Shown: one piece after another, positions 32,851-42,500 of the stretch | Position numbering within the stretch: the stretch's first letter is position 1 | Layout: each line of letters begins with the position of its first letter | NCBI GenBank assembly: GCA_963763135.1 | Contig: CAVXNJ010000010.1 | Span: forward strand, 558,001 to 622,000 | Length of the DNA: 64,000 nt | Reading direction: 5' to 3' | Source: JANMZO01 sp963763135 | Lineage (GTDB): Bacteria > Actinomycetota > Acidimicrobiia > Acidimicrobiales > JANYDT01 | Notes under the pieces: model-generated | Database searches by the model: none | The model's input: only the letters and a program-made list of their open reading frames with translations | What the model was told of the DNA's origin: nothing | Position numbers and translations under genes: made by a program

Positions 32851-35764
32851 TTACTTCGCCGACATCTTCGGGCTGGTGGCCTTCGTCGACTTGGGTTTTG
32901 CCGCACCCTTCGCGACGGTGCGAGACGTCGTGCTCGGCGCCTTCTTCGCCGCCGGGGCTTTCTTGGCCGCGGCCTTCTTCTTTGCGGGAGCTTTCGCCGC
33001 GCCTCGCTTCACGGTCTTGCCCGGATCGGTTGCGTCTTTGATCCGGCGCTCGGCCAGAAGTTCCTGCACGCGTTCGGCTGTGACCGTTTCGGGATCGTCG
33101 CCGCGTCGAAGTGATGCGTTCGTCGTGCCGTCGGTGACATAGAGACCGAAGCGGCCTTCCTTCATTACGATCGGTTTACCCGACACGGGGTCATCGCCGA
33201 AGGTTGCGAGCGGTGGCTTCGGGGCCGCCGACCGACGACCGAAGGTCTTCGGCTGGGCATAGATGGCAAGCGCTTCGTCGAGTGTGACCGTGAGCAGCTG
33301 GTCTTCGGTCGTGAGGCTCCGGGAGTCTGCGCCCTTGCGAAGATACGGTCCGAATTTCCCGTTTGACGCAACCACTTCGTCGCCCGTCGCCGGATCGACA
33401 CCGACGACGCGGGGCAGCGTAAGCAACTGCAGCGCCTGCTCCAGCGTCACGTCTTCAACGGTCATCGTCTGGAACAACGACGCGGTCCGGGGCTTGGGGG
33501 CCTCGACCTTCTTCGGCTTCTTCGGCAGCCCTTTCACGGTGAACTCCTGCACCGGGTCGGGCATCTGCGCGGTCAGCAACTCGATGTTGCCGAGCTGGAC
33601 ATACGGACCGAAACGACCGGCCTTGGCGAAGATCGGAAGGTTCGTGGTTGGATCGGTGCCGACCACACGGTCACCCTTGGGGGCGGCGAGATACTGCGTC
33701 GCCCGTTCCACGGTGAGCTCGTCAGGGGGAAGATCCTCGGGTATCGACGCGGTGTCTTCGCCGCGCTTGACGTACGGCCCGTAGCGACCCGGACGAACGA
33801 CGATCTCGCGCCCTTCGTCGTCGGTGCCGAGAGAAATCGTGTTGATCTCAGCCGCGTCGATGTCGCCGAGTCGGTCGTTGACCATGCTCTTCAGACCGGG
33901 TCGGGGACCGCCCACCAACGGCTTGGCCGGAATGGAGGCACCGGCCGGACCGTCTTCGCCGCCACCAAAGTAGAAGCGGGTCAGCCACGGTGTGGCCTGC
34001 GCGTCGCCGTTCGCGGATCGCGTCGAGGTCGTCTTCCATGCGCGCCGTGAACGCGTAGTCGACCAGGTCGCCGAAGTGCTGCTCCAAGAGGCCGATCACC
34101 GCAAAGGCTGTGTAGGACGGGATGAGTGCAGTTCCCTTTTTCCAGACATACCCACGGTTCTGCACGGTGCTGATGATCGAGGCGTACGTCGATGGGCGTC
34201 CGACCCCGAGGTCTTCGAGCGCCTTCACGAGCGAAGCTTCGGTGTAGCGGGCCGGGGGCTGAGTCGTGTGACCATCAGCGCGCATATCATTTGCGCGAAG
34301 CGGATCGCCCACCGCCAACATCGGGAGACGGATCTCTCGGTCTTCGAGTTCGGCGTCGGGATCGTCGGCCCCCTCCACGTAGGCCCGGAGGAAGCCGGGG
34401 AACGTGATGACTTTGCCTGATGCCGAGAACTCGACGTCGTCGCCGTTTCGGGTAGTCGCACCCAAACGGACCTGAGCTGACGTACCGCGGGCGTCGTTCA
34501 TCTGCGACGCAATCGTGCGCATCCAAATCAACTCGTAAAGCTTGAACTCGTCGTTGTTGAGTTCCTTCTCCACTTCCGCCGGAGTACGGAACGACTCGCC
34601 GGCCGGGCGAATGGCTTCGTGGGCCTCCTGTGCGTTCTTGACCTTCTTCGCGTAGAGGCGTGGGGAGTCGGGGAGGTAGTCCTTCCCGTACAGCTGCACG
34701 ACCTGAGCCCGCGCGGCGGCGATTGCCGTATCCGACAGGTTCGTCGAGTCGGTACGCATGTACGTGATGTAGCCGTTTTCGTAGAGCCGCTGCGCAATGC
34801 TCATGGTGCGTTGCGACGAGAAACGCAGCTTGCGCCCGGCCTCCTGCTGCAGCGTCGACGTCATGAACGGTGCATACGGAGAACGCCTATACGGCTTTTC
34901 CTCCATCGAACGGACCGCGAACGGAACACCGGTCAGCGCCTCCACCAACGCCTCAGCCCGGGGTTGATCGAGCGCGATGACGGTCGAGTTGGCTGCGAGC
35001 ATGCCGTCGGCGCCGAAGTCTTTTCCGGTAGCGAGACGCGTGCCGTTGAGCCCGACCATGGTGGCCGAAAACGTTTCTTCCGCGGGGGTGGCGAACACGC
35101 CGGTGAGGTCCCAGTAGCTCGCGGAACGGAACCGCATGCGGGCACGTTCGCGTTCGACGATCAAGCGGGTCGCCACACTCTGGACACGACCGGCCGACAG
35201 GCCCGGCATGATCTTTTTCCAAAGAACGGGCGACACTTCGTAGCCGTAGAGCCGGTCGAGGATTCGCCGGCACTCCTGGGCGTCGACGAGATCGCGGTCG
35301 AGGTCACGAGATTCGTCGACCGCCCGCTGGATTGCTGACTTGGTGATCTCGTGGAACACCATCCGCTTCACCGGAACCTTGGGCTTCAGCACCTCAAGGA
35401 GATGCCACGCGATCGATTCACCTTCGCGATCCTCGTCGGTTGCGAGATACAACTCGCCGGCGTCTTTCACGAGCGCCTTCAGTTTCGCAACGTGCGCCTT
35501 CTTTTCGTTGGCGACGATATAAAGAGGTGTGAATCCGTTGTCGACGTCGACGCCAAGTTTCGCCCATGCCTGTCCGCGCATCGACTCCGGGATGTCAGCG
35601 GCGCTCCGGGGAAGGTCGCGGATGTGCCCGATCGAGGACTCGACGACGAAATCGCTCCCGAGAAACCCCGCGATCGTCTTCGCTTTTGCAGGGGATTCGA
35701 CGATGACCAACGGCTTGCCGGCGCGAGCCGAACCAGTCTTGGCGGAGGAAGTTGAGCTAGCCAC
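32851..35764 (-). CDS. topA: DNA topoisomerase I, interrupted by a one-base frameshift
   Basis: The N-terminal frame (ATG 35764) has the Toprim Glu 23 in VESPAKAKT, DEDREGE at 110-116 and the active Tyr 335 in GYITYMRTDS. Near residue 582 it leaves frame: after MEDDLDAI the expected ANGDAQATPWLTRFYFGG is read only in another frame. Removing one G of the GG at 34015-34016 (plus strand) restores a 970-residue protein that ends at 32851 with KFGPYLRKG-type C-terminal repeats and a Lys/Ala-rich tail, the normal actinobacterial layout. As read, the first frame stops at 33848. TopA relaxes negative supercoils and is usually essential, so a sequence error is likely. Confidence 0.9.
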
Positions 35765-36233
35765 AGTACGGCCACTGTTCCACGTTTTCCCCCGCCGTTG
35801 TCAAGGACCGGAAGAAATGTTCGTCGTTCGTGTCTATTTCGGTGATCGACGAAGTGGGGCGGCTCGTCGGCCGGACCTGGGCGGACAACGCTTCCACGCG
35901 CTGCGCACTTGGGCATGTGCCCATCGAGGGAAATTGAGACTTCGTCATGGTTGCGTGTGGTTTCCTGAGTTGTTTTTCGGGTCGGAGGGGGGATTCGTCC
36001 GGCTCCGCGATGTCTTCTTCGGCGTTTTGCCAGCAAATCGTGAGTGTTAGACCCTCACGGAGCACGGTCGGCCACGTCGAACCCTCACCGAGCGACGGCC
36101 GCTGGTAGCGTGGGAATGCGCTAAATCTCCGCCTTCACGGTGTAAACACGACTGAGTGGCCACTCATATCTGAGAATCGGTACACTTTTGTCGCTTTTGC
36201 TTCGTTAACTTTTTGCTGGAAAGGACCTCCCAC
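35765..36233. other. intergenic region between divergent topA and DUF4397 genes
   Basis: About 470 bases upstream of both genes. It contains a perfect 14-bp palindrome TGAGTGGCCACTCA (36153-36166), a candidate operator about 68 bp before the DUF4397 start, and a T-rich run (36185-36215) that probably includes its promoter. A minus-strand open frame over 35757-36065 shows no family features and overlaps topA. I see no further gene. Confidence 0.5.
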
Positions 36234-37346
36234 GTGAGGATTCGATCACTCTTTGCTGCTGCCTTGTTGGGTATTGGTCTCGTTCCATCCGTAACCGCCA
36301 CAACCGCAGTGGCACAGACCGACGCGAAAGTGCGTGTCGCGCACTTCTCACCCGACGCTGACGCAGTCGATATTTATATCGACGGCAAGAAGAAGATGAA
36401 CAGCGTTCCGTACTTGGCAATGTCTGAATACGTGAGTCTTCCAGCCGGGAAGCACACCTTTGAGGTCCGCGGTGCCGGAACCCCAGCGACCGGTCCAGCC
36501 GTTCTCACCGCCGAACAGAGTGTCGCCGCTGGTTCGTTCACCACGGTCGCCGCAATCGGCCCGTTGGCAACCATCAAGGCCGGTATTTTCAACGACAAGA
36601 TTTCGACGCCTGCGGCCGGGAAGTCCAAGGTTCGCGTGATCCATGCTGCCGACGGAACCGCTGAAGTCGACGTTTCTCTCAAAGCCGGAGCAGTTGCGTT
36701 CCCGAAGGTTCCCTTCGGCACGGCAACCGAGTACGCCGAGATCGATGCCGGCTCCTACGACCTGCAGATCTTTGGCGCCGGTACCCAGACTCCCATCCTC
36801 GCCAAGAACGTGACACTCCAAAGCGGTGGCGTCTACACGATCGCTGCAATCGGCGGCGCCGACAAGCCACCGACGCTTCGCGGGTTCGTCGACCTGACCC
36901 CGGGTGCAGCCGTGCCCACCGCCGCCCCCGGAACGGCGCCGACCACGAAGGCCGCTACGACTGCGGCGCCGACCGCCGCTCCAACAACCACGGCTGCTGC
37001 GGCGACGACCACCAAAGCACCCGCCACCACCGTTGCCGCCGCAGTCGAGACCACCGCCGCCCCTGTCGAGACCACGGCCGCTGCCGTTGAAACGACTGCT
37101 GCGACCGAGACCACGATTGCAGCAACCGAGACCACCGTTGCGGAAACGACCGAGACCACTGTTGCCGCCGCAGTCGAGACCACGGTCGCCGCTGAGGATA
37201 CGGTCGCCCCGACCCCCACGGGTGGCGTCGGCACCGGATTCGGCGGCCTCTCCGACTCGCAGTCCTCGGCAGCACTCGTGCTGCTCGGCGTTGTCGCCGT
37301 CGGCGCAATTGTGACCGGCCGGTCACGTCGCCGCTTCCACAACTGA
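36234..37346 (+). CDS. DUF4397 surface protein with Thr/Ala stalk and C-terminal anchor
   Basis: A 370-residue exported protein. Signal peptide 1-27 ends AVA-Q. The DUF4397 beta domain spans about 33-215 (VRVAHFSPDADAVDIYIDG, then VRVIHAADGTAEVDV). A low-complexity stalk (about 227-325) carries repeated VETT and TTAAP units. PTPTGGVGTG (326-335), a helix at about 345-361 and the tail RSRRR form a cell-wall sorting signal-like end without a plain LPxTG. GTG 36234 follows AAGGA by 9 bases. A sortase gene lies 250 bp downstream, so this is a likely covalently attached wall protein. Its ligand is unknown. Confidence 0.85.
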   Translation: MRIRSLFAAALLGIGLVPSVTATTAVAQTDAKVRVAHFSPDADAVDIYIDGKKKMNSVPYLAMSEYVSLPAGKHTFEVRGAGTPATGPAVLTAEQSVAAGSFTTVAAIGPLATIKAGIFNDKISTPAAGKSKVRVIHAADGTAEVDVSLKAGAVAFPKVPFGTATEYAEIDAGSYDLQIFGAGTQTPILAKNVTLQSGGVYTIAAIGGADKPPTLRGFVDLTPGAAVPTAAPGTAPTTKAATTAAPTAAPTTTAAAATTTKAPATTVAAAVETTAAPVETTAAAVETTAATETTIAATETTVAETTETTVAAAVETTVAAEDTVAPTPTGGVGTGFGGLSDSQSSAALVLLGVVAVGAIVTGRSRRRFHN

Positions 37347-37455
37347 TCCTGTAACCGACCTCGGTTGCGCGCCTTCTGGCCAAACAACACGTCGAACTCG
37401 TCGAGGGTCACCCCCGAAACAGATCACTCGGTAACCATCAGATTCAACCAACGAA

Positions 37456-37490
37456 CGAAGGGTCGGCCTCAGGGCCGGCCCTTCGCCTTG
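37456..37490 (+). terminator. hairpin between the DUF4397 and sortase genes
   Basis: CGAAGGGTCGGCC (37456-37468) pairs over 13 bp, with one G-U, with GGCCGGCCCTTCG (37473-37485) around TCAG. CCTTGCC follows. It separates the DUF4397 transcript from the sortase gene or partly attenuates read-through. Confidence 0.6.
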
Positions 37491-37595
37491 CCGCCGCCAG
37501 GGTCGACCGTCCACCACTTACGGAAATTCTTGTGGTAGGTCAATCTGCCCTTGGCGTGGTGTTCGGCGGGAATGCTCGGGTAGTATGGCAATCCC

Positions 37596-38324
37596 ATGGC
37601 CCGCTATGTCCCAAAGCACATGCGCAAGCGGAAGTTGCGTGAGCGTCGTCGCCCGATGGGTATCGCGGCGGTTGTGATCGCCGGCATTGCCAGCCTGAGC
37701 GGGACGTTTGGGTACACCCCGGGTGCGCTTGCCGTTGACCCCTCGAAACCGCTGGCCGAGCAGGTCGCGGCCATGCAGTCGAATCCGACTGGCACCATCC
37801 AGCAGACACTCACGCCGGTTGAGGTCCCACCGGTCGCTCCGGCAGTCGACATTTCGACGGCGTCGCTGCCGCTTTACGTCAATATTCCCGCCATCGGGGT
37901 GGGCAGTGAACTCATGAGCCTGGGCCTCGAAGAAGACGGATCTCTCGAAGTGCCGGCCGACTTCAACCAGGCCGGTTGGTTCCGAGGCGGCGCCATCCCG
38001 GGCGAGGTCGGTCCCGCCGTGATCGCGGGCCATCTCGACAGCATCCTTGGGCCGGCCATCTTCTCCCGCCTTTCCGAGCTCAAGCCCGGTGACATCATCA
38101 AGGTGCTCCGGCGAGATTCGGTGGTCCTCACGTTCTCCGTAACGCGCATCGACAACTACCTGAAGGACTACTTCCCCTCAGACATGGTCTACGGGTCGAC
38201 CGCCGAACCCGAACTTCGACTGATCACGTGCGGTGGCACCTTCAACAAGAGCGCGCATTCCTACGCCGGAAACACTGTCGTGTACGCGAAACTTGTCGCC
38301 GACACGGGCTCCGGGTCCCAGTAG
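37596..38324 (+). CDS. class F-like sortase
   Basis: A 242-residue membrane-anchored transpeptidase. A basic start (MRKRKLRERRR) precedes a helix at about 22-42, and the sortase barrel runs from 90 (LPLYVNIPAIGV). The catalytic His 146 lies in AGHLDS and Cys 212 in LITCGGTF. In related class F sortases an Arg sits about 12 residues after the Cys; here that place is Ala 224 (HSYAGN) and no nearby Arg substitutes. It would cut a sorting motif and attach proteins to the wall; the DUF4397 protein upstream is the obvious candidate. ATG 37596. Confidence 0.88.
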   Translation: MARYVPKHMRKRKLRERRRPMGIAAVVIAGIASLSGTFGYTPGALAVDPSKPLAEQVAAMQSNPTGTIQQTLTPVEVPPVAPAVDISTASLPLYVNIPAIGVGSELMSLGLEEDGSLEVPADFNQAGWFRGGAIPGEVGPAVIAGHLDSILGPAIFSRLSELKPGDIIKVLRRDSVVLTFSVTRIDNYLKDYFPSDMVYGSTAEPELRLITCGGTFNKSAHSYAGNTVVYAKLVADTGSGSQ

Positions 38325-38338
38325 GTCCATCGCCGCAA

Positions 38339-38974
38339 TCAGTGCGTGCCGTTGTTCTTTCGGTGGCGCAGAAACTCGATCCCGACCGGGATCACCGACA
38401 CGGCGACGATCACGATGGCCAGCAGGTCGATGCGATCCTTGAGTCCGGGGAAACGCTTCCCGAGCAGGAATCCGGCCACGGTGACACCGATTCCCCAGAG
38501 CGCGCCGCCAATCAAGTTGTAGACGGCGAACGTGCGATATTTCATGTGGCCCACGCCGGCGACAATCGGGGCAAACGTACGGACGATTGGCACGAAGCGA
38601 GCGAGGATGATCGTCTTCGATCCATGTTTTTCGAAGAAGCTCTGCGCTTTCAAAACGTGCGCGGGCTTGAACAGTTTTGATTCCGGGCGGGCAAAGAGCG
38701 CCGGCCCCACTCGCCGCCCGAATTGATAGCCGACTTGATCGCCCAGCACCGCGGCGACGAAGGTAACCAGGCAAATCAGAACAATCGGCTGGTCAAAGAT
38801 GTCTGTCGCGCAGAGCAACCCGGCGGTGAACAGCAACGAGTCGCCCGGAAGGAAGAACCCGACCAGCAATCCCGACTCGGCGAAGATGATCAGCGCGAGA
38901 CCGATCAACCCGTACTTGTTGATCAGTTTTTCGGGGTCGAGGCCGAGAGCGGCTAGGGCAGCGAGCTGAGACAT
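38339..38974 (-). CDS. DedA-family membrane protein
   Basis: A 211-residue polytopic protein with the DedA/VTT pattern: FAESGLLVGFFLPGDSLLF near 30-48, GDQVGYQFGRRVGP near 78-91, and RFVPIVRTFAPIVAGVGHM with the conserved Arg residues near 124-142. DedA proteins are proposed lipid scramblases, often for undecaprenyl phosphate recycling, needed for envelope integrity. It converges on the sortase gene with 14 bp between stops. ATG 38974 is used; the frame upstream has shadow-like sequence. Confidence 0.9.
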   Translation of the reverse strand: MSQLAALAALGLDPEKLINKYGLIGLALIIFAESGLLVGFFLPGDSLLFTAGLLCATDIFDQPIVLICLVTFVAAVLGDQVGYQFGRRVGPALFARPESKLFKPAHVLKAQSFFEKHGSKTIILARFVPIVRTFAPIVAGVGHMKYRTFAVYNLIGGALWGIGVTVAGFLLGKRFPGLKDRIDLLAIVIVAVSVIPVGIEFLRHRKNNGTH

Positions 38975-38996
38975 GACGTGCAAGGCTATCGGCGCG

Positions 38997-39023
38997 AAAA
39001 GGCCCGGAGCTGAACTCCGGGCC
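38997..39023 (-). terminator. terminator of the DtxR-hppA operon
   Basis: On the minus strand a 9-bp stem GGCCCGGAG/CTCCGGGCC with a five-base loop is followed by TTTT (AAAA at 38997-39000 on the plus strand). It lies about 58 bases after the hppA stop, an orthodox rho-independent terminator. Confidence 0.75.
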
Positions 39024-39080
39024 GATTCTCGTGATTTTCTAACCGCGGCAGGCGCTGTGCGGCACCTCCCGGATTGGGGT

Positions 39081-41477
39081 TTACAGCTCGATGACCGACT
39101 TCTGGCGGGTCGTCTTGACGATCGACGCAGCCAGCACGACGAGCGCAGCAGCAGCCACAGCCAGTCGGATTCCGTCTTTGTCCTGGGTCGAGATGATGGC
39201 CGGGAGGACGAGCAGCGAAACAAGGTTCATCACCTTGATAAGCGGGTTGAGGGCCGGGCCGGCGGTGTCTTTGAACGGGTCGCCGACCGTGTCGCCGATG
39301 ACGGCGGCCTTGTGGGCGTCGGAGCCCTTGCCGCCTTCGTGGCCGTCTTCGATGTACTTCTTCGCATTGTCCCAGGCGCCACCGGCATTGCTCAGGTAGT
39401 TGGCCATGAGCTGACCGGTGAGGATGACAGCTGCGGAGAAGGCACCGAGTGCGGCGAAGCCGAGACCGAATCCGACGACGACGGGGGTGAGCACCGCCAG
39501 CAGAGCCGGCGTCGCCAGTTCCCGCAGCGAGGCGGTCGTGCAGATGTCGATGACCGCACTCGAATCGGGGTCCTTGGTTCCGGCCATGATCTTGCCGTCG
39601 GCGAACTGCTTGCGCACTTCCTGCACGACGACGCCCGCAGTACGGCTTACAGCGCGGATGGCAAGCGACGAGAAGAGGAACGGAACCGATCCGCCGATGA
39701 GGAGGCCGATGAAGACCTTCGGGTCGGCCACGTTGATCGGGAGCAGGTCGAACACGCCACGGGGCAACTTCTCAGCGGCCTCGATCGTGCTCTTCAGCTC
39801 GGCGTCGGTCAGCTTCGACAGAACACCGGCTCCACCCTTGACCGCACCTTCGATGAACGAGGCGAAAATCGCCACGGCGCCGATGACGGCCGAACCGATG
39901 GCGAAGCCCTTGGTCACGGCCTTCGTCGTGTTGCCCACGGCGTCGAGGCTCACCATGATGCGCTCGGCATCACCGTGGAACTCACCCGACATCTCAGCGA
40001 TACCGGCGGCGTTGTCAGACACCGGGCCGAAGGTGTCTTCCGACACGATGACGCCGGTCGTGGCCAACATGCCCATGCCGCAGAGTGCAACGAGGTAGAA
40101 GCTCAGCTGCAGGTTTCCGCCGCCGAGAGCAAGCGCCGTGCCGATGGCGATGGCGATCGCGAGAACGGCGTACACCGAGGACTCGAGGCCGGAAGCCGTA
40201 CCTGAGAGAACGACGGTGGCCGGGCCGGTGCGGGCGGACTCGGCGATGTCCTTGACCGGCTTGTAATGGGTGGCGGTGTAGTACTCGGTCAATCGGCTGA
40301 CCAACTGGGCCAGGACCAAGCCGACGACAACGGCCAACCAGCAGCGCAGGCCGATGTTGCTGATCGTCTTGGTGATCGTGCCGTCGTCGAGCTTGCGGGT
40401 GCCCTGCTTGTTTCCCACGTAGCCGATTGCGACGATACCGACACCGACAACGGTGAGGAGACCCGATACAAGAAAGCCGCGGTTGATCGGCTTAAGTGCG
40501 TCGGTCTCGTCGTCTTTGGCCTTCACGGCAAAGATGCCGGCGATGGAAGCGATAACGCCGACCGCACGGGCCGCAAGCGGGAACACGAGGCCGAGCGCCC
40601 ACTTCTTCGGATCGTCGGGGAACACCGACTTGAACGCCGCAACACCGAGAATGATCGAGGCCACCAGGGTCACTTCGTAGGACTCGAAGAGGTCGGCGGC
40701 CATACCGGCACAGTCACCAACGTTGTCGCCGACGTTGTCGGCAATCGTGGCCGGGTTGCGGGGATCGTCTTCGGGGATTCCGGCTTCGACCTTACCGACG
40801 AGGTCGGCACCGACGTCGGCCGCCTTGGTGAAGATGCCGCCACCGACACGAAGGAAGAGGGCGAGGAGCGAGCCGCCGAATCCGAATCCGACGAGGATCA
40901 CGGAGCTGGTGTTCTGGAAGACCCAGATGATGAGCGTCGCACCGAGCAGGCCGAGGCCGACGGTGAACATACCGGCCACGCCGCCGGTCTTGAACGCGGC
41001 GTCAAGGGCTTTGGGCATCGGGCGGTCTTTGCTCAGCGCAGCGGCCGCCGTGCGGACGTTGCCCCTGGTCGCGAGGGTCATACCGATGTAGCCGGTGAGA
41101 CCCGAGGCGAGACATCCGAGGAGGAACGCCACCGTGCGGGAGATACCTGCAGCGGCGAAGCCAAGGGCTTGTTTTCCGTCGGGCTTGTCGATTGCCGCAG
41201 ACGTCGCGAACACGACAACGGCCAACGGAATAACGATCATGCCGATCGTGCGGAACTGCCGCTTCAAATAGGCCTGGGCGCCATCAAAGATCTGCTGGGC
41301 GATTGCCTGCATTTTCGGGGTACCGGTGTCCATGGCCAACACCTGTTTCATCAGGTAGAAGCCGACGGCGATGGCCAGAAGGGCGGCTAGCCCAGAGAGA
41401 AGAAGAACCAGCTTCTCGCCGCCTCCGAGCGTGAATTCCTGGTACCCCCCCTCACCTGCGAGGATCGAGCTGATCAT
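39081..41477 (-). CDS. hppA: membrane proton-translocating pyrophosphatase
   Basis: A 798-residue polytopic pump with about 16 helices. The pyrophosphate site is visible in DVGADLVGKVEAGIPEDDP (about 221-239) and DNVGDNVGDCAGMAADL, and again near the C-terminus in DTVGDPFKDTAGP. GNTTK with Lys at about 519 is the mark of the potassium-independent class, where the potassium-dependent class has Ala. It couples pyrophosphate hydrolysis to proton export. The ATG overlaps the stop of the DtxR-family gene by 4 bases (41474-41477), a tight and unusual coupling. AAAGGACA precedes ATG 41477. Confidence 0.95.
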   Translation of the reverse strand: MISSILAGEGGYQEFTLGGGEKLVLLLSGLAALLAIAVGFYLMKQVLAMDTGTPKMQAIAQQIFDGAQAYLKRQFRTIGMIVIPLAVVVFATSAAIDKPDGKQALGFAAAGISRTVAFLLGCLASGLTGYIGMTLATRGNVRTAAAALSKDRPMPKALDAAFKTGGVAGMFTVGLGLLGATLIIWVFQNTSSVILVGFGFGGSLLALFLRVGGGIFTKAADVGADLVGKVEAGIPEDDPRNPATIADNVGDNVGDCAGMAADLFESYEVTLVASIILGVAAFKSVFPDDPKKWALGLVFPLAARAVGVIASIAGIFAVKAKDDETDALKPINRGFLVSGLLTVVGVGIVAIGYVGNKQGTRKLDDGTITKTISNIGLRCWLAVVVGLVLAQLVSRLTEYYTATHYKPVKDIAESARTGPATVVLSGTASGLESSVYAVLAIAIAIGTALALGGGNLQLSFYLVALCGMGMLATTGVIVSEDTFGPVSDNAAGIAEMSGEFHGDAERIMVSLDAVGNTTKAVTKGFAIGSAVIGAVAIFASFIEGAVKGGAGVLSKLTDAELKSTIEAAEKLPRGVFDLLPINVADPKVFIGLLIGGSVPFLFSSLAIRAVSRTAGVVVQEVRKQFADGKIMAGTKDPDSSAVIDICTTASLRELATPALLAVLTPVVVGFGLGFAALGAFSAAVILTGQLMANYLSNAGGAWDNAKKYIEDGHEGGKGSDAHKAAVIGDTVGDPFKDTAGPALNPLIKVMNLVSLLVLPAIISTQDKDGIRLAVAAAALVVLAASIVKTTRQKSVIEL

Positions 41478-42298
41478 GCGGAAATGTCCTTTCGTTTTCC
41501 ACCAGACGGAGCTTTTTTGCCCTGTCGTGCATCTGTGGGTCCATGCTCGGATTTCGACTCCGTACTGCTTCGCTCGCCGAGCTTTCGAGCGTCTACGGGT
41601 TCACGTTCAGGCCGACCTGGGTTGTCGGTAGACACCAGGTGGCGGGCCTTTACGAAAATCTGTCCGGCGAGTCGTTCGCCAACAGTTCGATCTACGCCTT
41701 CGACACGGACCACGACCGGGCCGTCGAAGGGATGCTTTTCAATGACTTCAACGAGCGCGCCCGGACGAATCCCCAGCGTGTCGAGGAACTCGACGATCTC
41801 GGGAGTGGTGGCACCGGAGAGCGCGATCACTCCGGAGTCGCCGGGCTGGAGCTCATCGAGCGACGGGACCTGCTGGATGCGGTCGGTTTCAGGACCGGGG
41901 ATGGGAAATCCGTGTGGACAGGTCGTCGGCCGCCCCAACTTGTCGAACAGTCGGTCTTCAATCTCTTGGGGGAGTTCGTGCTCGAAGGCCCCGGCCAGTT
42001 CGTCGGCTTCGTTCCAGGCGTAGCCGAGCATGTCGGACAGAAAGCGCTCAACGATGCGGTGCCGGCGGATTGCCGCGATGGCCAGGCGGCGCCCGTTGCG
42101 AGTGAGTTCCACGCCCTTGTACGGGCGATGATCAACCAGGTCGCGCTCCGCCAAACGCTTGACTGTGGCCGTGACGGTGCCGGGGGAAATGCTGAGGTGC
42201 TCGGCGAGCGCGCCCGTATGAGCGTCGGAGCCACCCTTGGTCAGGCGGTACACCGCTTTCAGCATTTCGCGGTCGGACTTTGAGATGTAGAGATCCAT
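41474..42298 (-). CDS. DtxR/MntR-family metal-dependent regulator
   Basis: A 274-residue regulator. The winged helix (about 1-65) has HTGALAEHLSISPGTVTATVKRLAERDLV. The dimerisation and metal region (about 66-145) carries RRHRIVERFL, NEADELAGAFEHELP and CPHGFPIPGP, and an SH3/FeoA-like domain covers about 150-220. The tail (about 225-274) is long, Lys/Glu/Ser-rich and probably disordered. Family members sense iron or manganese. It heads an operon with hppA, its own stop overlapping the hppA start. Two palindromic sites at its promoter suggest autoregulation. Confidence 0.9.
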   Translation of the reverse strand: MDLYISKSDREMLKAVYRLTKGGSDAHTGALAEHLSISPGTVTATVKRLAERDLVDHRPYKGVELTRNGRRLAIAAIRRHRIVERFLSDMLGYAWNEADELAGAFEHELPQEIEDRLFDKLGRPTTCPHGFPIPGPETDRIQQVPSLDELQPGDSGVIALSGATTPEIVEFLDTLGIRPGALVEVIEKHPFDGPVVVRVEGVDRTVGERLAGQIFVKARHLVSTDNPGRPEREPVDARKLGERSSTESKSEHGPTDARQGKKAPSGGKRKDISA

Positions 42299-42312
42299 GG
42301 CGATGAGTCACG

Positions 42313-42353
42313 AAATCTAGATTTTTCCCACCCAAAATTTCAAATCGAGATTG
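42313..42353 (-). promoter_or_regulatory. promoter and twin palindromes of the DtxR-hppA operon
   Basis: On the minus strand TTGAAA (42343-42338) and TAGATT (42319-42314), with an 18-base spacer, form a promoter ending 16 bases before the ATG. The 12-bp palindrome AAATCTAGATTT (42313-42324) covers the -10, and a near copy AAATCGAGATTG (42342-42353) covers the -35. Twin sites over a promoter are typical for repressor dimers; the regulator encoded directly downstream is the natural candidate. Confidence 0.5.
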
Positions 42354-42500
42354 AGACTCGGCTCACTTGTGACGATTACCCAACGTGAGATTCGCGAATT
42401 GATTACGACTCTCCGTGACTGTTTCAGGCACGGGTACGCAAGCCCCAATATGGGATGAGGCAGGTTTTTTTGCGGCGAGGAGCCGCTCAACGACGCATTT

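Noticed and set aside
33840..34020. Programmed +1 frameshift in topA
   Set aside because: There is no stop codon, slippery heptamer or rare-codon pause at the switch (ATCC|GCG); an extra base is the simpler explanation.
38973..40205. Long plus-strand frame antisense to hppA
   Set aside because: Its translation is Arg/Gly/Asp/His-rich with no family features, as expected for the reverse frame of a GC-rich gene.
40266..41390. Second long plus-strand frame antisense to hppA
   Set aside because: It is the same kind of shadow: composition is biased, there are no motifs, and it is fully covered by a certain gene.
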